A stretch of DNA of 64,000 nt from Ahrensia kielensis DSM 5890 (GCF_000374465.1 NZ_KB894533.1:1-64000), one strand, 5' to 3'; counted from the stretch's first letter, positions 37,192 through 46,844 are shown. The notes: generated by a model from the sequence alone, not told the origin. Translations and numbers: made by a program.

Positions 37192-37653
37192 ATGCTTGAT
37201 AATTTTGAGAGGCTAATCCTGAAGTTCTTGCAACAAAATGGACGCGCCAGCACGCAAGAACTTTCAGATGCGGTGGGACTATCACCATCGCCCTGTTGGC
37301 GGCGGATGAAGAAGCTGGAAGATGAGGGCTATATTACGCGCTATGCTGCCATTGTGGACGGCAAAAAATTAGGCCTGCATGCGCTGGCTTATGTGCATGT
37401 GTCGCTCATGGATCACAGTGAGGCATCCATCGATTTATTTAATAATTTCATTGATGGTGCAGAAGAAATTATCGAATGCGCCTCGATCACGGGCGAGTTT
37501 GATTTCGTGCTCAAAGTGGCCGCGACAGACCCGGAAGACCTTGAGCGCTTTATCATGAAGCGCATTAACCGGCTTGGCGTGGTGCGCACGACAACAACCA
37601 ACTTTATCTTGCGTCAAAGCAAGGTTGCTGGTGCGCTGCCGGTTGCGCTTTAA
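37192..37653 (+). CDS. Lrp/AsnC family transcriptional regulator
   Basis: This 153-residue regulator has an N-terminal winged helix-turn-helix (ERLILKFLQQNGRASTQELSDAVGLSPSPCWRRMKKLEDEGYI) and a C-terminal RAM ligand-binding domain ending EDLERFIMKRINRLGVVRTTTTNF. It diverges from phhA and is the likely regulator of phenylalanine hydroxylation. Its last four bases overlap the convergent end of the ABC-F gene. Confidence 0.93.
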   Translation: MLDNFERLILKFLQQNGRASTQELSDAVGLSPSPCWRRMKKLEDEGYITRYAAIVDGKKLGLHALAYVHVSLMDHSEASIDLFNNFIDGAEEIIECASITGEFDFVLKVAATDPEDLERFIMKRINRLGVVRTTTTNFILRQSKVAGALPVAL

Positions 37654-39470
37654 CCTTCGAGTTCTTCGCGTAACATTTCCAGTTCCAGCCACTCTTCTTC
37701 CATGGCTGTGTGGCTGTTTTGCAAAGCCTCAAGTTCCTTGGCTGCCTTGCTGAACCCTTCTGCGTCTTTGGCGAAAAAGGCAGGGTCAGCCATCTTGGTT
37801 TCAAGCTGAGCCACTTTTTTCGTGATCTCGTCCATTTTGGCAGGCAGTGTTTCCAGCGCGTATTTCTGTTTATAGGAAAGCTTGCCTTTTGCATTGGCCG
37901 TCGTTGGCTTTGATTGCGCCGACTTTTCAGATTTGGCGTCTTTTTTGGCTGGCGCGTTTGCTGCTTTTATTTCTTTAATTTGCGCCTGCATGTCGGTGTA
38001 ACCGCCAGCATAAGCGATCCAGCGGCCTGTATTTTCTGCATCGGGTGCAATAATCGCATTAACGGTTTTATCGAGGAAATCACGGTCGTGGCTGACGAGC
38101 AGAACGGTGCCTTTGAAGTCGGCAATCATTTCCTGCAGCAGGTCCAATGTTTCCATATCAAGATCGTTGGTTGGTTCGTCGAGAACCAGCAAATTGTTTG
38201 AGCGTGCGAGCAATTTGGCTAAAATTAACCGTGCTTTTTCACCGCCCGACAACTCTCTGACCGGTGTGCGGGCTTGCTCAGGCTTGAAAAGAAAATCTTT
38301 CATGTACGACGATACATGTTTTTCTTCGCCATTTACGACGAGCGTTTGTCCGCGTCCATCGGTTAGAAAGTTTTCGAGTGTTTCATCCGGCTTGAGCGCA
38401 TCACGGCGCTGATCGAGCATTGCGATATCAAGATTGGTGCCGTGGCGAACGCTGCCGCTATCGGGTTCTAGCTCACCAATCAACATTTTGATTAGTGTTG
38501 TTTTGCCTGCACCATTGGGGCCAACAAGGCCGATACAATCGCCGCGATGGACCCGCAATGAGAAGTCTTTAACCAGCGTGCGGCTGCCATAGGATTTGGC
38601 GATGTTATCGGCTTCAATAACCAGCTTGCCGCTGGTGCGTACATCGCTTGTTTCTAGCTTGGCATTGCCTTCAGCACGCTGATGATTTCTGAAAGCTGAC
38701 TTGAGTTCTGATAATTCACCTAAACGGCGCATATTGCGTTTGCGGCGACCTGAGACGCCGTGCGTTACCCAATGTTCTTCGCGCACAATTTTGCGGCCAA
38801 GCTTGTGAAGCTCTTGTTCTTCTTCTTCTAAAAGTTTGTCGCGCCAATCTTCAAATTGTGAAAAGCTGGCGCTGTTTTCCCGTAAGCGTCCGCGGTCTAG
38901 CCACAGAGTTTTGCGGGTAATGTTTTGTAAAAAACGCCTATCGTGTGAAATTAGAACAATGGCAGATTTTGAGCGTTGCAGCTCGGATTCAAGCCATTCA
39001 ATAACGGGCAGGTCAAGGTGGTTGGTCGGCTCATCTAAAAGCAGAATATCAGGCGAAGGGGCTAAAGTGCGCGCAAGCGCTGCGCGCCGCGCTTCGCCGC
39101 CGGAAAGCCCTTGGGGCGATCTGGTCTCGTCCAACCCAAGCTCGGCCGCTAAATAGCTGGCGCGGTGTGGATCATCCATAGGGCCAAGGCCTTTTGAGAT
39201 ATACTCACCAACCGTTGCATAATCCGCCATATCAGGGGCTTGCGCCAAATAACGCACAGTGGCGTTGCGATCTGATGTGACATCACCATCGCTTGCATCA
39301 GTAATACCTGCGGCGATTTTTAAAAGAGTTGATTTGCCGGAGCCATTGCGCCCGATAAGCGCTATTCGGTCTCCTGTATGCACGGAAAAACTTGCCTCTT
39401 CGATGAGCGGTTTGCCACCGAAAGTCAGTGATATATTTTCTAAGCGCAGTAGGGGCGGAGAGATTGCCAT
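37650..39470 (-). CDS. uup: ABC-F family ATPase (Uup-like)
   Basis: Soluble protein of 606 residues with two ABC domains and no membrane segment. Domain 1 has GRNGSGKST, LSGGEARR and LLLDEPTNHLD; domain 2 has GPNGAGKTT, LSGGEKAR and LVLDEPTNDLD. The linker (~215-285) is the charged ABC-F P-site tRNA interaction motif region. The C-terminal ~100 residues start with an Ala/Lys stretch and end in a coiled coil, as in Uup. ABC-F proteins act on the ribosome to relieve stalling; Uup has also been linked to transposon excision. Uup is the best match by the C-terminal domain. Confidence 0.9.
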   Translation of the reverse strand: MAISPPLLRLENISLTFGGKPLIEEASFSVHTGDRIALIGRNGSGKSTLLKIAAGITDASDGDVTSDRNATVRYLAQAPDMADYATVGEYISKGLGPMDDPHRASYLAAELGLDETRSPQGLSGGEARRAALARTLAPSPDILLLDEPTNHLDLPVIEWLESELQRSKSAIVLISHDRRFLQNITRKTLWLDRGRLRENSASFSQFEDWRDKLLEEEEQELHKLGRKIVREEHWVTHGVSGRRKRNMRRLGELSELKSAFRNHQRAEGNAKLETSDVRTSGKLVIEADNIAKSYGSRTLVKDFSLRVHRGDCIGLVGPNGAGKTTLIKMLIGELEPDSGSVRHGTNLDIAMLDQRRDALKPDETLENFLTDGRGQTLVVNGEEKHVSSYMKDFLFKPEQARTPVRELSGGEKARLILAKLLARSNNLLVLDEPTNDLDMETLDLLQEMIADFKGTVLLVSHDRDFLDKTVNAIIAPDAENTGRWIAYAGGYTDMQAQIKEIKAANAPAKKDAKSEKSAQSKPTTANAKGKLSYKQKYALETLPAKMDEITKKVAQLETKMADPAFFAKDAEGFSKAAKELEALQNSHTAMEEEWLELEMLREELEG

Positions 39471-39535
39471 AATAACCTTTGTCGTTTCTTCGATCAGGCT
39501 TTGGCGGTTTCAAGCGATGAAATCAAGGCCAATAA

Positions 39536-39559
39536 AAAGCCCGCCAAAAGACGGGCTTT
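39536..39559 (-). terminator. Terminator of the 39580-39846 lipoprotein gene
   Basis: AAAGCCCG (39536-39543) pairs with CGGGCTTT (39552-39559); the minus strand continues as TTTTTATT. It lies between the lipoprotein stop and the ABC-F start. Confidence 0.8.
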
Positions 39560-39579
39560 CAAATTCAATTATTTTTAGA

Positions 39580-39846
39580 TCAGCAGCGTGCTTTGTAGTA
39601 ACCGCCACGGCCGTTTGAATAATAGCACTGGCTTGAGCCTTGTGCTACGCGGCCGATAACGACGCCAGCTGCTGCGCCTGCTGCTGCAGAAAGCAATACT
39701 GCTTCAGTGTTACCACCAGCAATAAGGGCTGCACCAGTGCCGACAATAGCACCTGCACCGCCTGCGCGTAGATCAGAGTCTGTGCAACCTGTTGCTACGG
39801 CTCCTGCCATTGCGAGTGCTGCGATTGTTGCTGTAATTTTCTTCAT
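39580..39846 (-). CDS. Small glycine-zipper lipoprotein (88 aa)
   Basis: The signal peptide ends in a lipobox (MAGAVATGC), placing lipidated Cys at residue 21. The body is a glycine/alanine-rich zipper (GGAGAIVGTGAALIAGGN, AAAGAAAGVVIG) suited to membrane insertion or oligomerisation. The tail has Cys-Tyr-Tyr and a final Cys (QCYYSNGRGGYYKARC) that could pair. The layout is like small rhizobial osmotically inducible or glycine-zipper lipoproteins of unknown function. The gene has its own terminator and stands between thiN and the ABC-F gene. Confidence 0.82.
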   Translation of the reverse strand: MKKITATIAALAMAGAVATGCTDSDLRAGGAGAIVGTGAALIAGGNTEAVLLSAAAGAAAGVVIGRVAQGSSQCYYSNGRGGYYKARC

Positions 39847-39926
39847 GGATATGCTCCCAAGTTAATTTGATCAGAAAAGCAGAACTATGTCTCATTTTTC
39901 TGACAGGTTGTAGATATTCCCTTCCA

Positions 39927-40589
39927 CTACTGTCCCAAACTATGCTTATTTTGAACTAAGGCAAGAGCATAGCCGTCATCCAACTTAATTCTTGTCTTGC
40001 CGTTTGACAAGTTTGACAGCGTATGGGTTGAACCCAGCGCAATATTCTCATCTTGAAGCGGCCACTTTACACCTGAAACGGTGAGGCCGGTTAGCGCACT
40101 AAAGGGGATGACTGAAAATGTCGTGTCCGGCGCACAATGTAGCGCGAGTTCACGGTTTGGAAGCAGCGGAAAAGCCGTTTCAGCACCGCTGGTTAGATAA
40201 AATGCGATATCTGGATTATCCAGAGCGTATTTCAATGCGCCCAATAATATAAAAAGCACATGGTCTGTTCGTTTGCCGCCAAGTGCGCCGCAAATGGTGA
40301 TCGTTTGCGGTTTGCGGGCAATCGCTAGATCAAGAGCAAGTTCGCCATCGGATTGGTTCTTATTGGAAGAGTGAGGCACTTTTTCAACGGATTGATACTC
40401 ATCGAAAAATTCAGAAGTGCTGGAATCAAAATCGCCGATCCAGATATCTGGCATTAAGCCAAGATGTTTTGCGTGGGCAATGCCGCTATCGGCAGCCACG
40501 ACATAGCTGTTTTTGACGCGCTCTTTTAGGTCGTTATCGACCTGTAAGGTGCCGCCTAAAAGGATCGTAATTGAGCTGGAATTACACAT
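39927..40589 (-). CDS. thiN: Thiamine diphosphokinase
   Basis: This enzyme transfers pyrophosphate from ATP to thiamine to make TPP. The 220 residues include YVVAADSGIAHAKHLG (ATP site), IWIGDFDSS with the metal-binding Asp, SDGELALDLA, and GGKRTDHVLFILLGAL. It diverges from the TPP-riboswitch-controlled thiBPQ thiamine importer, giving a complete uptake and activation module. It carries no riboswitch of its own on the minus strand. Confidence 0.94.
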   Translation of the reverse strand: MCNSSSITILLGGTLQVDNDLKERVKNSYVVAADSGIAHAKHLGLMPDIWIGDFDSSTSEFFDEYQSVEKVPHSSNKNQSDGELALDLAIARKPQTITICGALGGKRTDHVLFILLGALKYALDNPDIAFYLTSGAETAFPLLPNRELALHCAPDTTFSVIPFSALTGLTVSGVKWPLQDENIALGSTHTLSNLSNGKTRIKLDDGYALALVQNKHSLGQ

Positions 40590-40680
40590 TGCCCAGTCAT
40601 AAGCATTGGCAAATTACAGCGCAATAGCGAAGCTTGGCGCTCTTGCCGCGTTTTTATACAAATGCTATTGCGGAACTTGT

Positions 40681-40757
40681 CTAACGGGGTGCCATAATGG
40701 CTGAGAGGTAATCCGACCCGTAGAACCTGATCCGGTTAACACCGGCGGAGGGATTAG
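40681..40757 (+). promoter_or_regulatory. TPP riboswitch (THI element) controlling thiBPQ
   Basis: The consensus is plain: CTAA (40681-40684) pairs with TTAG (40754-40757) as P1, GGGGTGCC and GGCTGAGA build the pyrimidine-sensing helix, and ACCCGTAGAACCTGATC plus the GGTTAACACCGG hairpin and GGAGGGA complete the pyrophosphate-sensing side. It lies 67 bases upstream of the thiB start and is expected to shut off thiamine import when TPP is high. Confidence 0.97.
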
Positions 40758-40797
40758 GCGCACGGTTATGGAATTCCCCTTAAACGTTGTGTTTGTC

Positions 40798-40816
40798 CCT
40801 TGTTTAAAACAAGGAG
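40798..40816 (+). promoter_or_regulatory. Shine-Dalgarno sequestering hairpin of thiB
   Basis: CCTTGTTT (40798-40805) pairs with AAACAAGG (40807-40814); the right arm contains most of the AAGGAG ribosome binding site (40811-40816). There is no T-run, so the riboswitch probably acts on translation start rather than on termination. The helix shown is perfect, with at least seven pairs. Confidence 0.7.
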
Positions 40817-40823
40817 AGAAGCT

Positions 40824-41813
40824 TTGAGAAAATCCATCCTATTGGGCACTTTGCTGAGCAGTGTTGCAGCAGCGCAGGCGCAGGACGTCACTATCTATAC
40901 CTATGAGAGTTTTACAGCTGAATGGGGTCCGGGCCCACAAGTTGAAAAAGCGTTTGAGGCAAAGTGCGACTGTGACGTAACATTTGTTTCTGCTGCCGAT
41001 GGTGTTGCATTGCTCAACCGATTGCGGCTGGAAGGTGGAAACACTGATGCGGATTTGGTGCTGGGTATTGACCAAAACCTGATTGCGGAAGCCAAAGCCG
41101 AAGGCTTTTTTGCACCGCACGGTATGGACATTGAGGCGGCGGCGGTTCCTGGCGGTTGGAGCGATGATGTTTTCGTGCCTTATGATTATGGTTATTTCGC
41201 CATTGTTTATGACACGCAAAAGATTGATACGCCGCCTTCTAGCATGGAAGAGCTTTTAAACGGCGATGTTTCCAACAAGATTGCAATTCAAGATCCGCGC
41301 ACATCAACACCGGGCCTTGGTTTGATGTTATGGATTAAGAAATTATATGGCGATGATGCGCCGGAGGCCTATGCCAAATTAAACGATCGCATTTTGACGA
41401 TCACACCGGGTTGGTCAGAAGCTTATGGGCTGTTCACAGATGGCGAAGTGCCAATGGTTCTGTCTTATACGACATCGCCGGCCTATCATATGATTGCCGA
41501 AGACAATGATCGATATCAGGCGGCGGCCTTTTCCGAAGGCCATTACATGCAAATCGAAGTGGCAGGCTTGACGAAAAAAGGTGCTGAAAACCCGAAGGCG
41601 AAAGAGTTTTTATCCTTCGTCGTTAGCCCAGAATTCCAAGATATTATCCCTGAAACCAACTGGATGCTTCCTGCTGCTGCGACATCAAAGCCGCTTAATC
41701 CGGTTTTTGATAAGCTCGTTCAGCCAGACAATGCGCTGCTTTATTCATCAGATGACGTTGCCTTGAACCGTAAAGACTGGGTTGCTGAATGGCTTGAAGT
41801 TATGAGCCGGTAA
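40824..41813 (+). CDS. thiB: Thiamine ABC transporter substrate-binding protein ThiB
   Basis: The start is TTG at 40824, seven bases after AAGGAG; no ATG is available. It gives [19 protein letters not shown] as a signal peptide and 329 residues in all. The mature protein begins [11 protein letters not shown] and has [20 protein letters not shown], typical of ThiB/TbpA periplasmic proteins that bind thiamine, TMP and TPP. It is the first gene of thiBPQ behind the riboswitch. Confidence 0.93.
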   Translation: MRKSILLGTLLSSVAAAQAQDVTIYTYESFTAEWGPGPQVEKAFEAKCDCDVTFVSAADGVALLNRLRLEGGNTDADLVLGIDQNLIAEAKAEGFFAPHGMDIEAAAVPGGWSDDVFVPYDYGYFAIVYDTQKIDTPPSSMEELLNGDVSNKIAIQDPRTSTPGLGLMLWIKKLYGDDAPEAYAKLNDRILTITPGWSEAYGLFTDGEVPMVLSYTTSPAYHMIAEDNDRYQAAAFSEGHYMQIEVAGLTKKGAENPKAKEFLSFVVSPEFQDIIPETNWMLPAAATSKPLNPVFDKLVQPDNALLYSSDDVALNRKDWVAEWLEVMSR

Positions 41814-41819
41814 CAAGGT

Positions 41820-43427
41820 TTGAAACATACAAAACCATATCAAGGATTAGGGCTTGCGCTTCCGCCGCTGGCCCTTTTTCTGTTGGCAGGTTTGGCGCTA
41901 GGCGCCATTATTGCGCTGGTTGTTTTTGCTGTTCTTGGCGGCTCACAGGTTGATGTTATTGATATTGCAACAGACACTGTTGTTTGGCGCATCATTCGCT
42001 TTACACTTTGGCAGGCTGCACTATCGACCTTGTTGTCGGCACTGTTTGCCATTCCTGTCGGGTTTTTGCTGTTTGAGTATAAGCATTTTTATGGCCGTGA
42101 ATTGCTGCTGCGCCTGTTTGCGATACCGCTTGTTTTGCCGCAAATCGTTGCGGTTTTAGCAATCGTATCGCTTTATGGAAATCAAGGTTTTGTCACGCAG
42201 GCACTCAAACAAGCAGGATTGCCTATCGGCACGATCTATGGGCTGTCCGGCATTTTAATCGCGCATGTGTATTTCAATATGCCGCTTGTCGCGCGTGTTA
42301 TTCTTGGCGCTCTTAATGCCATGCCTGCGGAGTATGAACGCTTGTCGCATCAACTTAATATGGGGCCGCTACAGCGCCTTCGCCATATTTGTTGGCCTTA
42401 TATGCGCCCTGCATTGTTTAACGCGTCGGCGTTGGTCTTCATGCTGTGCGTTACCTCTTTCACCGTGGTGCTAACGCTGGGCGGGGGCCCGCGTGCCACA
42501 ACGCTGGAAGTTGGCATTTATCAGGCGCTGACATTTGATTTTGATATTCCGCGCGCTGTGGTTTTAACCGTCATGCAACTCGCATTGACCGCCTTTGCTG
42601 TCTATATGTTTGCCCGCGCTGGCGGCAATATTGATGCTGGCATGACGCTTGAACGCACGCGCCCCTTGCTGATTAAACATAAGGCAAGCCAAATCATCTT
42701 GGCGGTGGTTGTGCTTGGTGTGGCGGCACTGTTTGTGGCTTCGCCATTTGTTGCGATCTTTGCAAAAGGCATTGCTGCCGACCTTATTAAATTGTTTGGC
42801 CAGTCAGCGGTTCAAAAAGCTATTATGACGAGCTTTGTGCTGGGCGCTCTTGCGGCGTGCCTATGTATTGCCGTTACGCTAGCCTTATGCGAGGGAGCTG
42901 TTCGCGCTGGCTTTATGCAAGGCGCCTATAGTCATGCAGCATCGCTGGTGCTTGTTGTGCCGCCGATTGTGATCGCCGCTGGATGGTTCATTTTATTGCG
43001 GCCATTCGTGAGCATATACGAAGCTGCGCCCTATCTGGTTGTCAGCGTTAATGCGGCTATGGCGCTTCCATTTGCGATGCGGTTCGTGCTGCCTGCGCGG
43101 CAAACTGCAGCGCAGCGCCATGACCGTTTATGCGCGCAGCTTGGTATTCAAGGTTTTGATAAATGGCGTCTGGTTTTGTTGCCAGTAATGATCAAACCTT
43201 TATCTGTTGGTTTTGCTTTTGCCTTTGCATTATCGCTCGGTGATCTGGGTGTCATTGCGCTTTTTGGATCAGAAAAAGTGCAAACTTTGCCGTATTTAAT
43301 CTTGCAGCGTATGGGCAGCTACCGCACCAATGACGCAGCGGGTTTGGCGCTTATATTGTGCGTGTTTACTTTGGCAATTTTGATGTTTGCAGATCGCAGT
43401 AGCGTCTCCTTAAAGGATAAAAAGTGA
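41820..43427 (+). CDS. thiP: Thiamine ABC transporter permease ThiP
   Basis: This 535-residue permease is a tandem duplication with about 12 membrane helices and two EAA-type loops (MPAEYERLSHQLNMG near 170 and CAQLGIQGFDKWRLVLLP near 440), the ThiP architecture. The apparent start is TTG at 41820, six bases after thiB, but the AAGG upstream is too close to be ideal, so the exact start is uncertain. It overlaps thiQ. Confidence 0.92.
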   Translation: MKHTKPYQGLGLALPPLALFLLAGLALGAIIALVVFAVLGGSQVDVIDIATDTVVWRIIRFTLWQAALSTLLSALFAIPVGFLLFEYKHFYGRELLLRLFAIPLVLPQIVAVLAIVSLYGNQGFVTQALKQAGLPIGTIYGLSGILIAHVYFNMPLVARVILGALNAMPAEYERLSHQLNMGPLQRLRHICWPYMRPALFNASALVFMLCVTSFTVVLTLGGGPRATTLEVGIYQALTFDFDIPRAVVLTVMQLALTAFAVYMFARAGGNIDAGMTLERTRPLLIKHKASQIILAVVVLGVAALFVASPFVAIFAKGIAADLIKLFGQSAVQKAIMTSFVLGALAACLCIAVTLALCEGAVRAGFMQGAYSHAASLVLVVPPIVIAAGWFILLRPFVSIYEAAPYLVVSVNAAMALPFAMRFVLPARQTAAQRHDRLCAQLGIQGFDKWRLVLLPVMIKPLSVGFAFAFALSLGDLGVIALFGSEKVQTLPYLILQRMGSYRTNDAAGLALILCVFTLAILMFADRSSVSLKDKK

Positions 43428-44161
43428 TGATGACTGATAAAATCAGTGTTGCGTTGCGTGATGTCACATTTGCTTATGATGCTGGCACGCCTGCCATGCA
43501 TTTTAATGCACAATTTCGCCAAGGGGTTATCACCGCAATCATGGGGGCCAGTGGTTCGGGCAAATCAACAATGTTGTCCTTGCTGGCAGGTTTTGAAATT
43601 CCCCAGAAAGGTGAAATTTGGCTCGCGGGAGAAGATAATACCCAGCGCGCCGCGGGAGACCGCCCACTTTCGATGGTGTTTCAAGAGAATAATCTTTTCG
43701 CCCATATGAGTGTTTTTAAGAATGTGGGCCTTGGTATTTCGCCTTCGCTTAAACTGTCCGCTGACGATAAAGAGCAGATCAATATTGCTCTTCAAAGCGT
43801 TGGTTTGGAAAATTATGGAGAACGGCTACCCGCCCAGCTTTCAGGTGGTGAGCGGCAACGTGTTGCGCTTGCCCGTGTCATGGTGCGGCATAAGCCAATA
43901 TTGTTGCTGGATGAGGCTTTTGCTTCTCTTGGGCCGGGCCTTCGCCGCGAAATGCTCGATCTTGTCGGAACGCTTGCCAATAAAAATGCTATGACAACGC
44001 TGATGGTGACGCATTCACCAGAAGATGCGCTTCATATTAGTGAAGATCTTGTATTTCTAGGCCCCAAAGGTGTTGTCTATCATGGGCCATCAAGTGAGCT
44101 TGCTAAAACGCAAAATCAGAATGAAGCGGTGCGTGATTATTTAATTGGGCGCAGAACGTGA
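43427..44161 (+). CDS. thiQ: Thiamine ABC transporter ATPase ThiQ
   Basis: This 244-residue ATPase has GASGSGKST (Walker A), LSGGERQR (signature), LLLDEAFASLG (Walker B) and a switch His in MVTHSPEDAL. It powers import through ThiB/ThiP. GTG 43424, ATG 43427 and ATG 43430 are consecutive in-frame starts; I use 43427, which overlaps the thiP stop by one base, with AAAGGA a few bases upstream. Confidence 0.93.
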   Translation: MMTDKISVALRDVTFAYDAGTPAMHFNAQFRQGVITAIMGASGSGKSTMLSLLAGFEIPQKGEIWLAGEDNTQRAAGDRPLSMVFQENNLFAHMSVFKNVGLGISPSLKLSADDKEQINIALQSVGLENYGERLPAQLSGGERQRVALARVMVRHKPILLLDEAFASLGPGLRREMLDLVGTLANKNAMTTLMVTHSPEDALHISEDLVFLGPKGVVYHGPSSELAKTQNQNEAVRDYLIGRRT

Positions 44162-44341
44162 TAAATTTGACGTGGTTTTGCCTGATTTCAGGTTTAGCGA
44201 TGTGATAGATAAATCTTTTGCTTTGCGAGCGGCATCTATCCCGCTATTGGATATGACACATTAATAGAATCGGATTTTGCCAAGCGGCGCATTTTCAATA
44301 TGGTCCTAGTTCAGCATAAATTAGAAAAGCGATTGTTCCCA

Positions 44342-45808
44342 ATGCCCGCATCAAAATGGTTGCGGGTTTTGGCTTTAGTGTCGCCAATTGCGCTCAGCGC
44401 ATGCCAGAGCTTTGCTGACCTTGCATCGGACCCGTCGCTTTCACCATCAAAGTCGCCCATCATTGCAGAAAATGTGCGCTCAGGCCGATTGGCCCGATTA
44501 GGCGCTTTGCAGCATCCACGCATATTGGAAACCTATGGCGGTGAATATTCCAATGTTGCTTTGGAGCGCATGGTTGCCGGTATTGTGGGCAAGCTTGTGA
44601 CTGTCTCTGACAACCCAAGCCAAGTTTATCAAATTTCGATTTTGGATTCTCCGGTGGTCAACGCTTTTGCGTTGCCGGGCGGTTATCTTTATGTGTCGCG
44701 CGGATTGCTGGCATTGGCGAGTGATAGCGCTGAGCTAGCTGCTGTTATCGCGCATGAAATGGCACACGTAACTTCAAATCACGGCATATTGCGCCAAGAG
44801 CGAGAAAAAGAAGCTGTTCTGGCCGAACGGATCGTTTCTGATGTTCTGCGTGACAAGGAAGCAGGCCGACGTGCCCTTGTGCGCGGCAAACTTGACCTTG
44901 CACAATTCTCGCGCAACCAAGAGCTTGAAGCAGATGCTGTTGGCATTTCGGCGATTGGCGAAGCTGGATATGATCCTTATGCAGCGGCCGCTTTTCAGCA
45001 ACGTATGGCGGCATTTAATGCTTATCGCAGCGCATCTGGCGCGAACGATAAGGGCATTGATTTTTTATCGACGCACCCTTCAACACCGCAGCGTGTTGCG
45101 TTGGCTGTTGGCCATGCGCGTAAATTTGGTGGGCGCGGCACGGGCGCGCGGGACCGCGAAAGCTATATGCGCGGTCTCAATGGCATGATGTTTGGCGATA
45201 ATGCCGATGAGGGCTATGTGCGTGCGCAGCGTTATAGTCATGTGAAGCTTGGCATTACATTCGAGTTTCCAGAAGGCTTTGATATTGAAAACCGCCCTGA
45301 AGCTGTTTTGGGCGGACGCTCGGCCGATGGAGCCGCGATCCGCTTTGATGGTGATGAGGTCGCCAAAACGACAAGCCTGACCGAATATATTGCCAGTGGC
45401 TGGGTTGAAGGTTTGGACGTTTCATCGGTGCGTGCAGCATCAATCAATGGTTTGGAAGCTGCAACGGCAAAAGCATCTGTTGGACGCTGGGATTTTGATG
45501 TCACGGTGGTGCGAGCCAATGGCGCTGTCTACCGCATTTTGACAGCTGCACCGGCAGGTTCGCCTGAATTATCGGTGTTGGCCGGTAAGGTGCGCTCGTC
45601 CTTCCGATTGCTATCGGCATCAGAAAAGGCGGATTTAAAACCGCTGCGTATTCGTATTTTAAAAGCTGAAGCTGGCGATAGTGTTGCTACCATGGCTGCC
45701 AAAATGCGTGATGTTACCAGTGCTCAAACATTGTTTCGCGTACTCAATGGCGTGTCTGAAGGCCAAGCATTAGAGCCTGGCACTTTATATAAAGTCGTCA
45801 CACAGTAG
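44342..45808 (+). CDS. M48 family metalloprotease lipoprotein (BepA-like)
   Basis: This periplasmic zinc protease starts at the ATG at 44342 (MPASKWLRVLALVSPIALSAC), a lipoprotein signal peptide with lipobox LSAC; an ATG at 44300 is also in frame but would put a charged tail before it. The M48 domain has AVIAHEMAHVTSNHG (HEXXH) and ELEADAVGI as the third ligand. The C-terminal ~190 residues form a second domain found in rhizobial relatives; its end, with GDSVATMAAKMRD and LEPGTLYKVVTQ, looks like the LysM-like or DNA-PAS fold of such proteins. BepA-type enzymes assist outer-membrane protein assembly. Confidence 0.86.
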   Translation: MPASKWLRVLALVSPIALSACQSFADLASDPSLSPSKSPIIAENVRSGRLARLGALQHPRILETYGGEYSNVALERMVAGIVGKLVTVSDNPSQVYQISILDSPVVNAFALPGGYLYVSRGLLALASDSAELAAVIAHEMAHVTSNHGILRQEREKEAVLAERIVSDVLRDKEAGRRALVRGKLDLAQFSRNQELEADAVGISAIGEAGYDPYAAAAFQQRMAAFNAYRSASGANDKGIDFLSTHPSTPQRVALAVGHARKFGGRGTGARDRESYMRGLNGMMFGDNADEGYVRAQRYSHVKLGITFEFPEGFDIENRPEAVLGGRSADGAAIRFDGDEVAKTTSLTEYIASGWVEGLDVSSVRAASINGLEAATAKASVGRWDFDVTVVRANGAVYRILTAAPAGSPELSVLAGKVRSSFRLLSASEKADLKPLRIRILKAEAGDSVATMAAKMRDVTSAQTLFRVLNGVSEGQALEPGTLYKVVTQ

Positions 45809-45818
45809 GGTGCTTTAA

Positions 45819-46673
45819 TTATTTGGCTAGAATTGCGCGGCGATCACTCTCAAGCTCAAAACGCATTTTTTCTAGTGCGCGATTTTCGATTTGACGCACA
45901 CGCTCTTTGGAAATGCCAAGTTCAACGCCTAATGCCTCAAGGGTTGCGCCCTTTTCGCTCAAGCGTCTTTTGCTGATGATCCTGCGTTCACGCTTATTGA
46001 GGACATGCATGGCATCATGAAGCCATAATGTGCGGCGCTCTGTATCAATGCTTTCTTCTGCCAACTCATCCTGTAATGGACGGTCATCGACCAGAAAATC
46101 CATGCGGGTTGCTGAACCTGTTTCATCGTCGCTTACAGGCGCATGAAGGGATGTATCAGGGCCAGACAGGCGCGAATCCATCAGCGCGACATCCTTTTCA
46201 GAAACGCCAAGTGCTTGGCTGATTTCGCCGTATAGACTAGGCTGTGAGAGAAGATCACCGCCTTGGCTTAGCTTTGCGCGCAGACGTCTTAAATTGAAGA
46301 ATAATGACTTTTGGGCTGAGCTTGTGCCGCCGCGCACGATTGACCAATTGCGCAAAATGTAATCTTGCATCGAAGCGCGGATCCACCATGTGGCGTATGT
46401 TGAAAAGCGCACTTCGCGCTCTGGCTCAAACCGTGCTGCGGCTTCGAGCAAGCCGACATAACCTTCTTGAATGAGGTCGCTCATCGGCAGGCCAAAATTT
46501 TTGAATTTTGACGCCATGGAAATAACAAGGCGCATATGGGCGGTTGTTATTTTGTGGAGTGCTTCTTGGTCTTGGCTATCTTTCCAAGCAACGGCCAGAT
46601 CATGCTCTTCGCCGCGTTCCAAATAGGGGGCATTCATTGCGGTGCGAACCATATCGCGTCGGGCTGGTTCCAT
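45819..46673 (-). CDS. rpoH2: RNA polymerase sigma-32 family factor, RpoH2 type
   Basis: This 284-residue sigma factor resembles rhizobial RpoH2 more than RpoH1: APYLERGEEHDLAVAWKDSQDQEAL, HMRLVISMASKFKNFGLPMSDLIQEGYVGL (region 2) and TYATWWIRASMQDYILRNWSIVRGGTSSAQK. The RpoH box KSLFFNLRR follows. Region 4 ends GISKERVRQIENRALEKMR. RpoH2 controls a part of the oxidative and photo-oxidative stress regulon, often under RpoE. Upstream on the minus strand is carD. The convergent M48 gene ends ten bases away. Confidence 0.93.
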   Translation of the reverse strand: MEPARRDMVRTAMNAPYLERGEEHDLAVAWKDSQDQEALHKITTAHMRLVISMASKFKNFGLPMSDLIQEGYVGLLEAAARFEPEREVRFSTYATWWIRASMQDYILRNWSIVRGGTSSAQKSLFFNLRRLRAKLSQGGDLLSQPSLYGEISQALGVSEKDVALMDSRLSGPDTSLHAPVSDDETGSATRMDFLVDDRPLQDELAEESIDTERRTLWLHDAMHVLNKRERRIISKRRLSEKGATLEALGVELGISKERVRQIENRALEKMRFELESDRRAILAK

Positions 46674-46789
46674 GATGCACTCCTTTAATAACGTTTGTTA
46701 CAAAGGGATTACGCGTGAGACGCAAAATGGTTCATTTCTAATTGAAGAAAAGCCTTGTTTTTCTGGTTTTGAGCACCACCCAAAATAAA

Positions 46790-46820
46790 AACGCCCGAAA
46801 ACTGGGTGTTTTCGGGCGTT
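46790..46820 (-). terminator. Terminator of carD
   Basis: AACGCCCGAAAA (46790-46801) pairs perfectly with TTTTCGGGCGTT (46809-46820) around loop CTGGGTG; on the minus strand it runs into TTTTTATTTT. It separates carD from rpoH2. Confidence 0.9.
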
Positions 46821-46844
46821 CAAAAATGTCAGAAAAAAGATGGC

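Noticed and set aside
39927-44161. Thiamine module as a new system
   Set aside because: It is the known combination of thiN, TPP riboswitch and thiBPQ importer; only the expression platform details deserve note.
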